This document shows, in pieces, positions 25,073 to 35,022 of a stretch of 64,000 bases of DNA (positions are counted from its first letter, which is position 1; each line of letters begins with the position of its first letter). Source of the DNA: Micromonospora profundi (GTDB lineage Bacteria > Actinomycetota > Actinomycetes > Mycobacteriales > Micromonosporaceae); assembly GCF_011927785.1 (NCBI RefSeq), contig NZ_JAATJK010000001.1, positions 5,365,001 through 5,429,000 of the forward strand, written 5' to 3'. The position numbers and the translations under genes are program-made. The notes beneath the pieces were generated by a model. That model did no database searches. It was not told where the DNA came from and worked only from the letters and a program-made list of their open reading frames with translations.

Positions 25073-25828
25073 TCAGCTTGTCGGCAGGTTGCGGTCCAGC
25101 AGGTCGAACAGGGCGGCCCAGTGCCGTTCGGTGGCCTGCTCGTTGTAGGCCGGGGTGTCGGACATGGTGTAGCCGTGGTGGGCGCCCTCGTACAGCTCCG
25201 AGCGGTAGCGCACACCTGCGGTGTCGAGCGCCTTCTCCAGGGTGGCGATCTGCTCGGGCGTCATCGACTGGTCGTTGTCCGCGTGCCCGAAGTACACCTC
25301 GCCGGTAATCGAGCCGACGCCCAGGTGAGGGCTGTCCGGCTCGTCGAGGACGATTCGCCCACCGTGGAAACTCGCCGCCGCGACGATCCGGTCCGGGTGC
25401 GCCTCGATTGCCCGCAGCGCGTTCATGCCGCCCATGCAGTAGCCGGTGATCGCGACCGGGCCGGGCCGGACGTCGTCGCGGGCGGCCAGGAAGTCGAGGT
25501 ACGCGGCGGTGTCCCGGCTGATCACGTCGGCGGTCAGCGCGCGGATCAGCGGGATGACCTTCTCGAAGATCGCGCTGCGCTGGTCGGCGTCGCCGAGGCG
25601 GGACAGGTCGACAAGTGGTGCCCGGCCAGCCCGGTAGAGCAGGTTGGGCGTCACCACCAGGTAGCCGCGGGAGGCGATCCGTTCCGCCATCTCGACCAGG
25701 CGCGGGCGCGGGCCGAAGGCGTCCATGTAGAGCAGCACCGCCGGGAACGGGCCGTCCTCGTCCGGCCGGGTCAGAGAGGCGTCCGCCACTCCGTCGCCTG
25801 TCGGGATGTCCACCGTCGTCGTCTGCAC
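25073..25828 (-). CDS. Dienelactone hydrolase family protein
   Basis: This is a 251-aa alpha/beta-hydrolase of the dienelactone hydrolase family. The nucleophile is a cysteine in AITGYCMGGMNAL, the family hallmark; the histidine lies in EGAHHGYTMSD and the acid in the YFGHADNDQSM region. No signal peptide is seen, so it is cytoplasmic. The substrate is unknown; many relatives hydrolyse lactones or esters in aromatic degradation or detoxification, but no such pathway is adjacent. The ATG at 25828 follows GGAGG. Confidence 0.9.
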   Translation of the reverse strand: MQTTTVDIPTGDGVADASLTRPDEDGPFPAVLLYMDAFGPRPRLVEMAERIASRGYLVVTPNLLYRAGRAPLVDLSRLGDADQRSAIFEKVIPLIRALTADVISRDTAAYLDFLAARDDVRPGPVAITGYCMGGMNALRAIEAHPDRIVAAASFHGGRIVLDEPDSPHLGVGSITGEVYFGHADNDQSMTPEQIATLEKALDTAGVRYRSELYEGAHHGYTMSDTPAYNEQATERHWAALFDLLDRNLPTS

Positions 25829-26070
25829 CGGGCCTCCTCGTAAGCCGATCTTGGTCCGTCCGAAACGGTACCCCCCTGGTCAGCGTGCCCGACACCGGTC
25901 CGCCAGCCAGTGGCGCCGGTCCCTCCCGCTTTGACCGCCGCCCGGCTTCAGGCGGCTCAGTTTCCCGCAGCCGATCGGGCGCGTGAACAGCGCGTCAAGA
26001 ACGGGCGACGACCCGTCGAAACGGCGTATAGGCGGGCCCATCTCCACCAACCGGTGGTGACGATGGGTCC

Positions 26071-26481
26071 ATGAGTCCTTGGCGGATGACGCGCTGGGAA
26101 CGGGGGCACCCGTTGCCGGCCACTGACCCGGACAGCGGCCCGGCCGAGCACTCCACGGGTGCGGGCGAGCCGGATCGCCGGCACGAGGCGCTGGTGAGCG
26201 TCCGGCTCGGCCCGTCCGCGCCCGGCAGTCACCTTGTGGAGTACCTGCGGCACGAGCCCTGCGCCGTCGCCGCGTGGTGGATCGCCGCCGACGTCGACGC
26301 CGTGGTGCGGCTCTCCGCCGACAGCATGACAGTGCTGCACCGCGCCGTGGCCGACCTGCGTCGCCGCGCCGGGGTGGAGGTCACGGTGGCGCACCACATC
26401 CTCCGCGCGCTCGACCTGACCGATCCGGCGGAGCCGCGTACGGCGCAGGACACCAGGGCCTGGGCGGCACCCGCCGCATGA
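26071..26481 (+). CDS. Stand-alone AsnC/Lrp ligand-binding-like protein
   Basis: This is a 136-aa protein without a DNA-binding domain. Residues about 60-115 (LRHEPCAVAAWWIAADVDAV, VRLSADSMTVLHRAVADL, VEVTVAHHILRALDL) follow the beta-alpha-beta pattern of the Lrp/AsnC effector domain (RAM). The first 40 residues look disordered. A role in amino-acid sensing is only suggested by the fold. It lies 74 bases before the SAV_915-type gene on the same strand. The start ATG at 26071 has only a weak ribosome site. Confidence 0.55.
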   Translation: MSPWRMTRWERGHPLPATDPDSGPAEHSTGAGEPDRRHEALVSVRLGPSAPGSHLVEYLRHEPCAVAAWWIAADVDAVVRLSADSMTVLHRAVADLRRRAGVEVTVAHHILRALDLTDPAEPRTAQDTRAWAAPAA

Positions 26482-26555
26482 GCCTCCCCACCATTGCCCG
26501 CCGGGGATCGGCGGGCGCTTACCGCCGTGGGATCGACAGAGAGGACCAACCGACG

Positions 26556-26927
26556 ATGGACGAGGCAGCGATAAGGTACGCCGTTCCGGTGCGGAATCTG
26601 CCGGGACGGCAGGTACGGACGGTGCGGACCGGCCGTTCACCGCAGGGGCAACGGGTGGGGATCGCCTTCACCCGGGTCGAGTTGCTCGTCGCCGCGATGG
26701 GTGCGGACCAGCAGTGGGAGGAACTCTGCGAGTCGGCGTTGCGGGGCATGCTGCGCCCGCTCGGCATCGACCGGATCCAGGTCGACCCGCTGCTGGTGGC
26801 GCCACCGCTCCCCGACAGCATCGGCGACCGGGCGGCACCGACCGCGCCGGTCCGGGTGCCCGCCCTGGCGGCCACCGCAGGCGCCCAGGTCAGGGGCGGT
26901 AACGGTAGCCCATTCCCGGCTCGGTGA
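26556..26927 (+). CDS. SAV_915-like small protein
   Basis: This 123-aa protein contains GQRVGIAFTRVELLVAAMGADQ and ESALRGMLRPLGIDRIQVDPLLVA, a pattern I associate with the actinomycete SAV_915 family of unknown function (recall, not a search). A GAGAGGA site lies about 13 bases before the ATG. The 3' end overlaps the convergent kdpE gene by 38 bases, so no terminator separates them. Function unknown. Confidence 0.6.
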   Translation: MDEAAIRYAVPVRNLPGRQVRTVRTGRSPQGQRVGIAFTRVELLVAAMGADQQWEELCESALRGMLRPLGIDRIQVDPLLVAPPLPDSIGDRAAPTAPVRVPALAATAGAQVRGGNGSPFPAR

Positions 26928-27570
26928 TGAGATGCCGGGGGCGGGCCGGGTCGTCCTCCAGCTTGCGCCGCAACTGGGCCAGGTACTGCCGCAGGTAGTT
27001 GGTCTCGTTCTGGTACTCCGGCCCCCACACCTCCTGCAGGAGCTGCCGCTGGCTGACAAGCTTGCCGGGGTGCCGCACCAGCTTCTCCAGCACGCTCCAC
27101 TGGGTGGGTGTCAGCTTGACCTCGGTGCCGTCGTCCCGCCGTACGCTGCGGTCGGCCAGGTCGACCGTGTGCTGGCCGATCCGCAGTGCCGGCACCGCCT
27201 CGCTTGACGTACCCAGCCGTCGGGTGACCGCGCGGATGCGGGCCAGCAGTTCCTCCACCCCGAACGGCTTGGTGACGTAGTCGTCGGCACCGGCGTCGAG
27301 CGCCGCCACCTTGTCCTCGCTGCCGGCCCGACCGGAGAGCACGATGATCGGCACAGCCGTCCATCCGCGTAGGCCACGGATCACCTCCACGCCGTCTATG
27401 TCGGGCAGGCCGAGGTCCAGCACCACAAGGTCCGGCGGGTGGGTGGCGGCGGCCTTCAACGCGGCCGCGCCGGTGCCGGCGACGTCCACGTCGTACCGGC
27501 GGGCACGCAGGTTGATCCGCAGGGCACGCAGGATCTGCGGTTCGTCGTCGACGACAAGGATGCGCGTCAT
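26890..27570 (-). CDS. kdpE: KdpE response regulator
   Basis: This is a 226-aa OmpR-type response regulator. The receiver domain has the acidic pair in VVDDEP, the phospho-acceptor Asp in LVVLDLGLPDIDG and the conserved Lys in VTKPFGVEEL. The C-terminal winged helix (about residues 130-226) contains KLTPTQWSVLEKLVRHPGKL and YLRQYLAQLRRKLEDDP. It activates the kdp structural operon when phosphorylated by KdpD at low potassium or osmotic upshift. Its start overlaps the kdpD stop in ATGA. Confidence 0.96.
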   Translation of the reverse strand: MTRILVVDDEPQILRALRINLRARRYDVDVAGTGAAALKAAATHPPDLVVLDLGLPDIDGVEVIRGLRGWTAVPIIVLSGRAGSEDKVAALDAGADDYVTKPFGVEELLARIRAVTRRLGTSSEAVPALRIGQHTVDLADRSVRRDDGTEVKLTPTQWSVLEKLVRHPGKLVSQRQLLQEVWGPEYQNETNYLRQYLAQLRRKLEDDPARPRHLITEPGMGYRYRP

Positions 27571-30116
27571 TCCTGCGGCCCCTCCGAGCTGGACTGCGCG
27601 GCGGGCAGCCGCAGCACCAGGGTGAGCCCACCGCCGGGGGTGGTCTCCGGGATGATGCTGCCACCCATCGCCTCGACAAGCCCCCGGGACAGGGCGAGAC
27701 CGAGACCGACACCGGTCTGGTTGTCCCTGTCACCGAGGCGTTGGAACGGCAGGAAGACGTTCTCCCACTGGTCCTCCGGGATGCCCGGCCCCCGGTCGAT
27801 CACCCGCAGCTCCACCTGCCCGGCGTGCGCGCTCGCGGTGATCGTGGGTGGCTTGTCGGGTGGGCTGTAGCGCAGCGCGTTGGCGACGATGTTGACCAGC
27901 ACCCGTTCCAGCAGGCCCGGGTCGGCGGTGGCGGCCGGCAGGTCGGCCGGGATGTCAGTGGCGACGGTCGCGGCCGCCGGGCCAAGTTCGTCCAACGCCA
28001 GGGGTACGGCGTCCTCCAGTCCGATCGCGGTAGCGGTGATGCCGAGGACGCCGGCCTGGAGTCGACTCATGTCCAGGAGGTTGGCGACCAGCCGGGCGAG
28101 GCGGTCCAGCGACTCCTCGGCGGTCTCCAGCAACTCCTCTCGGTCGGACTCGTCGAACTCGATGTCGTGGCTGCGCAGACTGGTGACGGCTGCCTTCGCC
28201 GACGCCAGCGGCGTACGCAGGTCGTGGCTGACCGCGGCGAGCAGCGCGGTGCGCATGCGGTCTGCCGCGGCGAGGGGCTTGGCGGTGGCGGCTTCCTCGG
28301 CGAGCCGTTCCTGGCGCAGCGCGACGGCGGCCTGGGCGGCGAACGCCTCGACGATCCGCCGGTCGGCGGCCTCCAGTCGGCGGCCGCTGAGCACGACGGT
28401 GATCCGGTCGTCGACGGGTACCGCCGTCTCGCCGCCGTCGGGCGTGCAGGCAGGCTCCTCGCCGACACTGGCCACGACGCACCAGGCGTGCTCCTCGCGG
28501 GACCGGTCGGGACGGCCACTGGCCTCCTCGGCCAACTCCAGCACGCTCACCGCGCGCAGCCCGAATGTTTCCCGGAGCTGGTCCAGCAGGGCGGGCAACG
28601 GGCGTTCGCCGCGCAGGACGCCACCGGCAACGGCCGCGAGGGTCTGCGCGTCGGCGGCGGCGCGGGCGGCCTCGCGGGTACGCCGGGCGGCCACGTCGAC
28701 GACCCAGCTCACCGCCAACGCCACGCCGACGAAGACGGCCAGGGCGAGCAGGTTGTCCGCCTCGGCGATTGTCAACGTGCGGTAGGGCGGTGTGAAGAAC
28801 CAGTTGAGCAGCAACGAGCCGCCCAGCGCGGCGACAAGCGCCGGCCACACGCCACCGACGAGTGCGACCCCGACGACTCCGGCGAGGAACAGCAGGATGT
28901 CGTTGGTGAGCGTCAGGTCGGGCAGCGTCCTCAACAGCAGGGTGAGCAGGGGCATGCCCAGCGCGGCCAGGACGAAGCCGAGCAGCCTCCGGCGTCGGGA
29001 CAGCGCGGCCGGCACCGCTGCCGCCCGTCGGCCCTTGCCTGCCTGCTTGTGGGTGACAAGGTGCACGTCGATCGACCCGGAGAGCGCGGTGGTTGTCACC
29101 CCGACGCCCCGGGCGAAGATCTGCGCGAGACGCCCACGCCGGCTGGCGCCGAGCACCAGTTGGGTGGCGTTCACGCCCTGGGCGAAATCCAGCAGCGCGG
29201 CCGGCACGTCGGTGCCGAGCACCTGGTGGTAGGTGCCGCCGAGGCTCTCCACGAGCACCCGCTGGCGGGCGAGTTGGGCCGGGTCCGCGCCGGCCAGGCC
29301 GTCGCTGCGGGCGACGTGCACGGCGAGCAGGTCGGCACCCTTGCTGCGGGCGGCGACGCGGGCGGCGCGGCGGATCAGCGTCTCGCCCTCCGGGCCGCCG
29401 GTAAGCGCCACCACCACACGTTCCCGGGCCTCCCAGGTCGCGGCGATGCCCTGCTGGCTGCGGTACACCTCAAGCTGCTCGTCGACCTTGTCGGCCAGCC
29501 AGAGCAGCGCCAGCTCGCGCAACGCGGTGAGGTTGCCGACCCGGAAGTAGTTGCCGAGCGCGGCGTCGATCTTGTCGGGGCGGTAGATATTGCCGTGCGC
29601 CATCCGGCGGCGCAGCGCCTCGGGTGTCATGTCGACAAGCTCGACCTGCTCGGCGGCGCGGACGATCTCGTCCGGCACCGTCTCCCGCTGGGTGGTGCCG
29701 GTGATCTGCGCGACGACGTCGTTCACCGACTCCAGGTGCTGCACGTTGACCGTGGACAGCACGTCGATGCCCGCGTCGAGCAGTTCCTGGACGTCCTGCC
29801 AGCGCTTGTCGTGCCGCGAGCCGGGCACGTTCGTGTGTGCCAGCTCGTCGACCACAGCGATCTCCGGCCTGCGGGCCAGCACCGCGTCCAGGTCCATCTC
29901 GGTGAACTCGGCGCCCCGGTAGGTCATCGTGCGGCGGGGCACCTGCTCCAATTCGCCGACCATGGCGGCGGTCTGCTGCCGGCCGTGGGTCTCCACGAAG
30001 CCGATCACCACGTCGGTGCCGCGCGCGGCTCGCCGCTGGGCCTCCTCCAGCATGGCGTACGTCTTGCCGACGCCCGGGGCGGCTCCGAGGTAGATGCGCA
30101 GTTCTCCGCGTGGCAC
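27567..30116 (-). CDS. kdpD: KdpD sensor histidine kinase
   Basis: This is an 849-aa potassium/turgor sensor kinase, full length. The N-terminal KdpD domain carries a Walker-type GAAPGVGKTYAML and continues to about residue 210. A universal-stress-protein domain (ERVVVALTGGPEGETLIRRA) follows, then four membrane helices around residues 375-485 and a GAF-like segment. The kinase core has the phospho-acceptor in SHDLRTPLASAKAAV, the N-box NIVANALRYSP and the G-boxes DRGPGIP and GVGLGLALSRG. The ATG at 30116 lies 77 bases downstream of kdpC, with a long palindrome in between. In other bacteria the USP domain binds c-di-AMP, of interest because a c-di-AMP riboswitch is also in this window. Confidence 0.96.
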   Translation of the reverse strand: MPRGELRIYLGAAPGVGKTYAMLEEAQRRAARGTDVVIGFVETHGRQQTAAMVGELEQVPRRTMTYRGAEFTEMDLDAVLARRPEIAVVDELAHTNVPGSRHDKRWQDVQELLDAGIDVLSTVNVQHLESVNDVVAQITGTTQRETVPDEIVRAAEQVELVDMTPEALRRRMAHGNIYRPDKIDAALGNYFRVGNLTALRELALLWLADKVDEQLEVYRSQQGIAATWEARERVVVALTGGPEGETLIRRAARVAARSKGADLLAVHVARSDGLAGADPAQLARQRVLVESLGGTYHQVLGTDVPAALLDFAQGVNATQLVLGASRRGRLAQIFARGVGVTTTALSGSIDVHLVTHKQAGKGRRAAAVPAALSRRRRLLGFVLAALGMPLLTLLLRTLPDLTLTNDILLFLAGVVGVALVGGVWPALVAALGGSLLLNWFFTPPYRTLTIAEADNLLALAVFVGVALAVSWVVDVAARRTREAARAAADAQTLAAVAGGVLRGERPLPALLDQLRETFGLRAVSVLELAEEASGRPDRSREEHAWCVVASVGEEPACTPDGGETAVPVDDRITVVLSGRRLEAADRRIVEAFAAQAAVALRQERLAEEAATAKPLAAADRMRTALLAAVSHDLRTPLASAKAAVTSLRSHDIEFDESDREELLETAEESLDRLARLVANLLDMSRLQAGVLGITATAIGLEDAVPLALDELGPAAATVATDIPADLPAATADPGLLERVLVNIVANALRYSPPDKPPTITASAHAGQVELRVIDRGPGIPEDQWENVFLPFQRLGDRDNQTGVGLGLALSRGLVEAMGGSIIPETTPGGGLTLVLRLPAAQSSSEGPQE

Positions 30117-30137
30117 GGAACCATCCTCTCCGATCAG

Positions 30138-30186
30138 AAGGAAAGGCCCCTTCTTAACGCGAGGCGTTAAGAAGGGGCCCTTCCTT
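30138..30186. repeat. Long palindrome between kdpC and kdpD (Micromonospora-type repeat)
   Basis: Two 23-base arms (30138-30160 and 30164-30186) pair with one mismatch around a three-base GAG loop. The inner arm reads GGCCCCTTCTTAACGC and its complement. The element exactly fills the spacer between kdpC and kdpD. From memory such palindromes recur between genes in Micromonospora genomes. The RNA would form a very stable hairpin and could act as a terminator or attenuator separating kdpFABC from kdpDE. Confidence 0.8.
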
Positions 30187-30192
30187 ACGCAT

Positions 30193-31074
30193 TCAGCGTG
30201 CGGGGTACTGCTTGTCGAGCGCGATGTTCAACTCCAGGACGTTCACCCCCGGCTCGCCCATGAAGCCGAGCGCGCGTCCGCCGGTGTGCTCCCGCACGAG
30301 CTTGCGGACGGCCGCGGGGTCCGCGCCGCGTTCCCGCGCCACCCGGTTGACCTGCAATTCGGCGTACGCCGGGCTGATCTGGGGGTCGAGGCCGCTGCCG
30401 CTGGCGGTAACCGCGTCGGCGGGAACTGCCGGCTCGGCGGGGGCGTCGCCGCGGATCGGGGTGATCACACCGCCGGCGGCCACGTAGTCCTCGCCGGGCT
30501 GGGCCAGCTCCACAGGCATCCCCTGGTACGAGGACACGAACGGGGTGGCCGGGGCGACCTGGTTGACGCTGACCACCCGGGTGACCGGGCCGGTCAGGCC
30601 GCCGGCGCGGAAGACCGCGAGCACCGCGCCGACCCCGTCGTCGGTGCAGAAGGGGCGGCTGCCGTCGACGCCGTTCAGCTCGCCGACCGACTTGCTGCGC
30701 CCGCAGACCTGGGTGAGCAGGCTTTCGCTGGACTCCTCCGGGTCGGTGGCCAGGGTGTCGACGACGCTCTCCGGGCCGAGGTTGCTGGCCGCGGTGGAGG
30801 TCGGGTCGTAGCCGTCTCCGGCAGCCGACGGGCGGGACTGGAAGTAGCGGCCGATGGGGTTGCCGTCGGCGTCGGTGAAGGACTGGCCGATCAGCGAGCT
30901 GCCGATCGTCGTCCCGCCCGAGGTGATCAGAGAGCCGTCGGCCTTGTGGTTGAGGCCGGGCAGTTGACCGACCGCGACCAGGGCCAGCGGGTAGACCAGC
31001 CCGAGCAGCACAGTGAACACGAGTACGGCGCGCAGGGCGGCGAGGTGTTGGGCGATCCAGGTGGGTAGGCGCAT
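30193..31074 (-). CDS. kdpC: KdpC, potassium-transporting ATPase subunit, with large insertion
   Basis: KdpC is the single-span accessory subunit of the Kdp pump. The first 35 residues contain the membrane helix (LRAVLVFTVLLGLVYPLAL). The extracytoplasmic domain has the family motifs IGSSLIGQSF, YFQSRPSAAG, SGSGLDPQISPAYAELQVNR and LGFMGEPGVNVLELN. The protein is 293 aa, whereas family members are usually about 190-220. The excess is an insertion of roughly 90 residues after SNLGPE, with two cysteines (TQVCGRS, RPFCTDD) that could form a disulfide outside the membrane. The start is ATG at 31074, or GTG at 31077, either overlapping the kdpB stop. Confidence 0.95.
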   Translation of the reverse strand: MRLPTWIAQHLAALRAVLVFTVLLGLVYPLALVAVGQLPGLNHKADGSLITSGGTTIGSSLIGQSFTDADGNPIGRYFQSRPSAAGDGYDPTSTAASNLGPESVVDTLATDPEESSESLLTQVCGRSKSVGELNGVDGSRPFCTDDGVGAVLAVFRAGGLTGPVTRVVSVNQVAPATPFVSSYQGMPVELAQPGEDYVAAGGVITPIRGDAPAEPAVPADAVTASGSGLDPQISPAYAELQVNRVARERGADPAAVRKLVREHTGGRALGFMGEPGVNVLELNIALDKQYPAR

Positions 31075-33272
31075 CACGAAATCCCCGGGACGAACTGGAT
31101 GAGCAGGTCGATGAGCTTGATCCCGATGAACGGCACGATGATGCCGCCCAGGCCGTACACCAGCAGGTTGCGGCTGAGCAGCTTCGACGCGGCGGCCGGC
31201 CGGTACCGCACGCCGCGCAGGGCGAGCGGGATCAGCGCGATGATCACCAGGGCGTTGAAGATGACGGCGGACAGGATCGCCGACTCCGGGCTGGCCAGCC
31301 GCATGATGTTGAGGGCGTCCAGGCTCGGGTAGAGGCCGGCGAACATGGCCGGGATGATCGCGAAGTACTTCGCGATGTCGTTGGAGATGCTGAACGTGGT
31401 GAGCGCTCCGCGGGTGATCAGCAACTGCTTGCCGATCTCCACGATCTCGATGAGCTTCGTCGGGTCGGAGTCGAGGTCGACCATGTTGCCGGCCTCCTTG
31501 GCGGCCGACGTACCGGTGTTCATCGCCACCCCGACGTCGGCCTGGGCGAGTGCCGGCGCGTCGTTGGTGCCGTCGCCGGTCATGGCGACCAGCCGGCCGC
31601 CCTCCTGCTCCCGCTTGATCAGCGCGAGCTTGTCCTCCGGTGTCGCCTCGGCCAGGAAGTCGTCCACCCCGGCCTCGTCGGCGATGGCCTTCGCGGTACG
31701 CGGGTTGTCGCCAGTGATCATCACGGTACGGATGCCCATGCGGCGCATCTCGTCGAACCGCTCCCGCATGCCGGCCTTCACGACGTCCTTGAGGTGGATG
31801 ACGCCCAGCGCGCGGGCGGGCTCACCGTCGACGTGCTCGGCGACCACGAGCGGGGTGCCGCCGGTGCTGCTGATCGCGTCCACGATCTCGCCGACCTGCT
31901 CGGTCGGGTGGCCGCCGTTCTCCCGTACCCACTTCATCACGGCGGCGGCGGCGCCCTTGCGGACCCGGCGGGCAGTGCCCACCGCTCCCCCGTCCACGCT
32001 GCCGTCCGGGGTCAGGTCGACGCCGCTCATCCGGGTCTGCGCGGTGAACGGCACGAAGGTGGCGTGCGGCATCACGCCGGCCTCGCGCTCGCGCAGCCCG
32101 AACTCGTTCTTCGCCAGCACTACCACCGAGCGCCCCTCGGGGGTCTCGTCGGCCAGGCTGGACAGCTGGGCGGCGTCGGCCATCGCCTCGACGGCGACCC
32201 CTTCGACGGGTACGAACTCGGCGGCCTGCCGGTTGCCGAGCGTGATGGTGCCGGTCTTGTCCAGCAGCAGGGTGTTGACGTCGCCGGCCGCCTCGACGGC
32301 CCGGCCACTCATGGCCAGGACGTTGCGCTGCACGAGCCGGTCCATGCCGGCGATGCCGATGGCCGAGAGCAGCGCGCCGATGGTGGTCGGGATGAGGCAG
32401 ACAAGCAGCGAGATGAGCACGATCCCGGTGACGCCGGAGTCGGTGATCGCCCCGCTGTCCGGTGCCGCCGTCTGGTACGCCTTGGAGAAGATCGCCAGCG
32501 GCTGGAGGGTGACAACTGCCAGCAGGAAGATGATCGTGAGCGCGGAGAGCAGGATGTTCAGCGCGATCTCGTTCGGTGTCTTCTGCCGGTTGGCGCCCTC
32601 GACCAGGGCGATCATCCGGTCGATGAAGCTCTCCCCCGGCTTCTGGGTGATCTTCACGATGATCCGGTCGGAGAGCACCCTGGTGCCGCCGGTGACAGCG
32701 CTGCGGTCACCGCCGGACTCGCGGATGACCGGAGCCGACTCGCCGGTGATTGCCGACTCGTCGACGCTGGCGATGCCCTCCACGATGTCGCCGTCGCCGG
32801 GGATGATGCCGCCCGCCTCGACGAGTACGACGTCGCCCTGACGCAACTCCGGGGCTGCGACGGCCTCGTCGGTGTAGCTGTTGGCCCGCGCGCCGGGCTT
32901 CCAGCCGACCAGCCGGGTGGCGATGGTGTCCTTCTTGGCCTGCCGCAGTGTCGCGGCCTGTGCCTTGCCCCGCCCTTCGGCGACGGCCTCGGCCAGGTTG
33001 GCGAAGAGAACTGTCAGCCAGAGCCAGACGGTGATCGCCCAGGCGAACACCGACGGGTCGGTCACCGCCAGGACCGTGGTGAAGGCCGCGCCGACCTCGA
33101 CGATCAGCATCACCGGGTTGCGCCACATGGTGGCAGGGTTGAGCTTGCGTACGGCGTCCGGCAGGGACCGGATGAGCTGCTGGGGGTCGAGCAGGCCTCC
33201 GCCGACCCGCTTGCCCTGGTCGGCTGCGGTGGCGAGCTGCCCGGATGTCACGGACATGTCCTCGTTCCTCAT
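31074..33272 (-). CDS. kdpB: KdpB, potassium-transporting P-type ATPase catalytic subunit
   Basis: This is the 732-aa P-type ATPase subunit that powers K+ uptake. Actuator-domain motif [11 protein letters not shown], phosphorylation site Asp338 in [11 protein letters not shown], and hinge motif [20 protein letters not shown] are intact, and about seven membrane helices are present. The N-terminus is taken as the ATG at 33272 ([12 protein letters not shown]), six bases from the kdpA stop; the ATG at 33257 is an alternative. The open frame extends far upstream only as a shadow of kdpA. The gene is coupled to kdpC by a four-base overlap. Confidence 0.96.
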   Translation of the reverse strand: MRNEDMSVTSGQLATAADQGKRVGGGLLDPQQLIRSLPDAVRKLNPATMWRNPVMLIVEVGAAFTTVLAVTDPSVFAWAITVWLWLTVLFANLAEAVAEGRGKAQAATLRQAKKDTIATRLVGWKPGARANSYTDEAVAAPELRQGDVVLVEAGGIIPGDGDIVEGIASVDESAITGESAPVIRESGGDRSAVTGGTRVLSDRIIVKITQKPGESFIDRMIALVEGANRQKTPNEIALNILLSALTIIFLLAVVTLQPLAIFSKAYQTAAPDSGAITDSGVTGIVLISLLVCLIPTTIGALLSAIGIAGMDRLVQRNVLAMSGRAVEAAGDVNTLLLDKTGTITLGNRQAAEFVPVEGVAVEAMADAAQLSSLADETPEGRSVVVLAKNEFGLREREAGVMPHATFVPFTAQTRMSGVDLTPDGSVDGGAVGTARRVRKGAAAAVMKWVRENGGHPTEQVGEIVDAISSTGGTPLVVAEHVDGEPARALGVIHLKDVVKAGMRERFDEMRRMGIRTVMITGDNPRTAKAIADEAGVDDFLAEATPEDKLALIKREQEGGRLVAMTGDGTNDAPALAQADVGVAMNTGTSAAKEAGNMVDLDSDPTKLIEIVEIGKQLLITRGALTTFSISNDIAKYFAIIPAMFAGLYPSLDALNIMRLASPESAILSAVIFNALVIIALIPLALRGVRYRPAAASKLLSRNLLVYGLGGIIVPFIGIKLIDLLIQFVPGIS

Positions 33273-33277
33273 GATGG

Positions 33278-34933
33278 TCAGAGCCCTTCTGCCAGCGGGC
33301 CGAGCGCGAGCGCGGGCAGGAAGGTCAGCGCGACGAGGACGACTGTGACGCCGACGACCATCCCGACGAACAGCGGACGGTGGGTCGGCAGAGTGCCCTC
33401 GGACGCGGGGGTGGGTGCCTGGCGGGCCAGCGAGCCGGCGAGCGCGAGCACGAAGATGATCGGCAGGAAGCGGCCCAGCAGCATGCACAACCCGAGCGCG
33501 GTGTCCCACCAGGTGGTGTTGACCGTGATGCCGCCGAAGGCGGAGCCGTTGTTGTTGCTGGCCGAGGTGAACGCGTAGAGCACCTCGGAGAGGCCGTGCG
33601 GGCCGACGTTGAGCGCTGTGGAGTTGTTGCCTGTGGCGAACGCCGCCGCCGTGCCGACAAGCACCAGGATCGGCGTGATCAGGAAGTACAGCGAGGCGAA
33701 CTTGATCTCCCGTGAGCCGATCTTCTTGCCCAGGTACTCGGGCGTGCGACCCACCATCAGGCCGGCCACGAAGACCGTGATCACCGCGAGGATGAGCAGG
33801 CCGTACAGGCCGGAGCCGGTGCCGCCCGGCGCGACCTCGCCGAGCATCATGTTGACCATCGTCATCATGCCGCCGAGCGAGGTGAACGAGTCGTGGAACG
33901 AGTTCACAGCGCCGGTCGAGGTGAGCGTGGTGGCGGCGGCGAAGGTCGCCGAGTTCGAGACGTCGAACCGCACCTCCTTGCCCTCCAGAGCCGCGCCGAC
34001 CGCCTGCGGCACCGTGCCGTGGCCGGCCAGCTCGAAGACGTTGGTGAGGGCGACGCTTGCGAACGCGAGGATGCCCATCACGGCGGCGATCGCGTAACCC
34101 TGCCGGTTCTGCCCGACCATCCGGCCGAACACCCGGGGCAGGCTGAACGGGATCAGCAGGATCAGGAAGATCTGGAGCCAGTTCGTCCACGAGGTGGGGT
34201 TCTCGAACGGGTGGGCGCTGTTGGCGTTGTAGAAGCCGCCGCCGTTGGTGCCCAGCTCCTTGATCACTTCCTGGCTGGCGACCGGCCCGCCGGTGATGGT
34301 CTGGGAGCCGCCGGTGAGCGTCGTGACGTCGGTGCCGCCGGACAGGTTCTGCACCACCCCGCCGATCATCAGCGCGATGGCGCCGAGCACCGCGATCGGC
34401 AGCAGGATCCGCAGCACGATCCGGGTCAGGTCGACCCAGAAGTTGCCGAGCTGCCCGGTGCGGCTGCGGGCGAACCCGCGTACCAGCGCGACCGCCACCG
34501 AGATGCCGACCGCCGCCGAGACGAAGTTCTGCACCGCCAGGCCGGCCATCTGCACCAGGTGGCCCATCGTCGACTCACCCGAGTACGACTGCCAGTTGGT
34601 GTTCGTCACGAACGACACGGCGGTGTTCCACGCGCCGTGCGGCACCACCGCGTCGAAGCCCAGCGACAGCCACAGGTGGTTCTGCACCCGCTGGAAGAGG
34701 TACAGGAACAGGATCGAGGTGGCGGAGAACGCCAGCACGCTGCGGGCGTACACGCCCCAGGCCTGCTCGGCGGCCGGGTTGACCCCGACCAGTCGGTAGA
34801 TCCCCCGCTCGACCCGGGACTGTCTGGTGCCGGCGACCGCCCGGAACATGTAGTCGCCGAACGGCTTGTAGACGGCGACGATGGCCGCCACCAGCGTCAG
34901 CACGAAGATGACGCCCGCTGTTGTCATGGTCAT
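33278..34933 (-). CDS. kdpA: KdpA, potassium-binding and translocating subunit
   Basis: This 551-aa membrane subunit forms the selectivity filter. The four filter-type loops can be seen, including [31 protein letters not shown] and [11 protein letters not shown]. Ten hydrophobic helices fit the length. The ATG at 34933 overlaps the kdpF stop (TGATG), and GGGAG lies upstream. KdpA is preceded by kdpF and a second tiny gene, giving the order small ORF-F-A-B-C. Confidence 0.96.
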   Translation of the reverse strand: MTMTTAGVIFVLTLVAAIVAVYKPFGDYMFRAVAGTRQSRVERGIYRLVGVNPAAEQAWGVYARSVLAFSATSILFLYLFQRVQNHLWLSLGFDAVVPHGAWNTAVSFVTNTNWQSYSGESTMGHLVQMAGLAVQNFVSAAVGISVAVALVRGFARSRTGQLGNFWVDLTRIVLRILLPIAVLGAIALMIGGVVQNLSGGTDVTTLTGGSQTITGGPVASQEVIKELGTNGGGFYNANSAHPFENPTSWTNWLQIFLILLIPFSLPRVFGRMVGQNRQGYAIAAVMGILAFASVALTNVFELAGHGTVPQAVGAALEGKEVRFDVSNSATFAAATTLTSTGAVNSFHDSFTSLGGMMTMVNMMLGEVAPGGTGSGLYGLLILAVITVFVAGLMVGRTPEYLGKKIGSREIKFASLYFLITPILVLVGTAAAFATGNNSTALNVGPHGLSEVLYAFTSASNNNGSAFGGITVNTTWWDTALGLCMLLGRFLPIIFVLALAGSLARQAPTPASEGTLPTHRPLFVGMVVGVTVVLVALTFLPALALGPLAEGL

Positions 34934-35022
34934 CAGAAGCGCTCCGGGAACAACAGGGCGAACACCAGGAACGCGCCCAGGACGATCGCGAGCACCAGGC
35001 CGACGGCGTTGACCGCGTTCAC
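34933..35022 (-). CDS. kdpF: KdpF, small stabilising subunit of the Kdp ATPase
   Basis: This is a 29-aa peptide, [20 protein letters not shown] followed by ALLFPERF after the initiator, a single hydrophobic helix with the ALLFPERF ending typical of KdpF. The GTG start at 35022 follows GGAGAA. The stop overlaps the kdpA start and the start overlaps the stop of another tiny gene. KdpF stabilises the KdpABC complex in the membrane. Confidence 0.88.
   Translation of the reverse strand: MNAVNAVGLVLAIVLGAFLVFALLFPERF

Noticed and set aside
27741..30170. Long plus-strand open frame antisense to kdpD
   Set aside because: kdpD is unambiguous with all domains in order; the antisense frame is low-complexity and motif-free.
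31074..34190. 1038-codon form of KdpB
   Set aside because: The first 300 codons are a shadow of kdpA in another frame; KdpB homology begins at 33272 or 33257.
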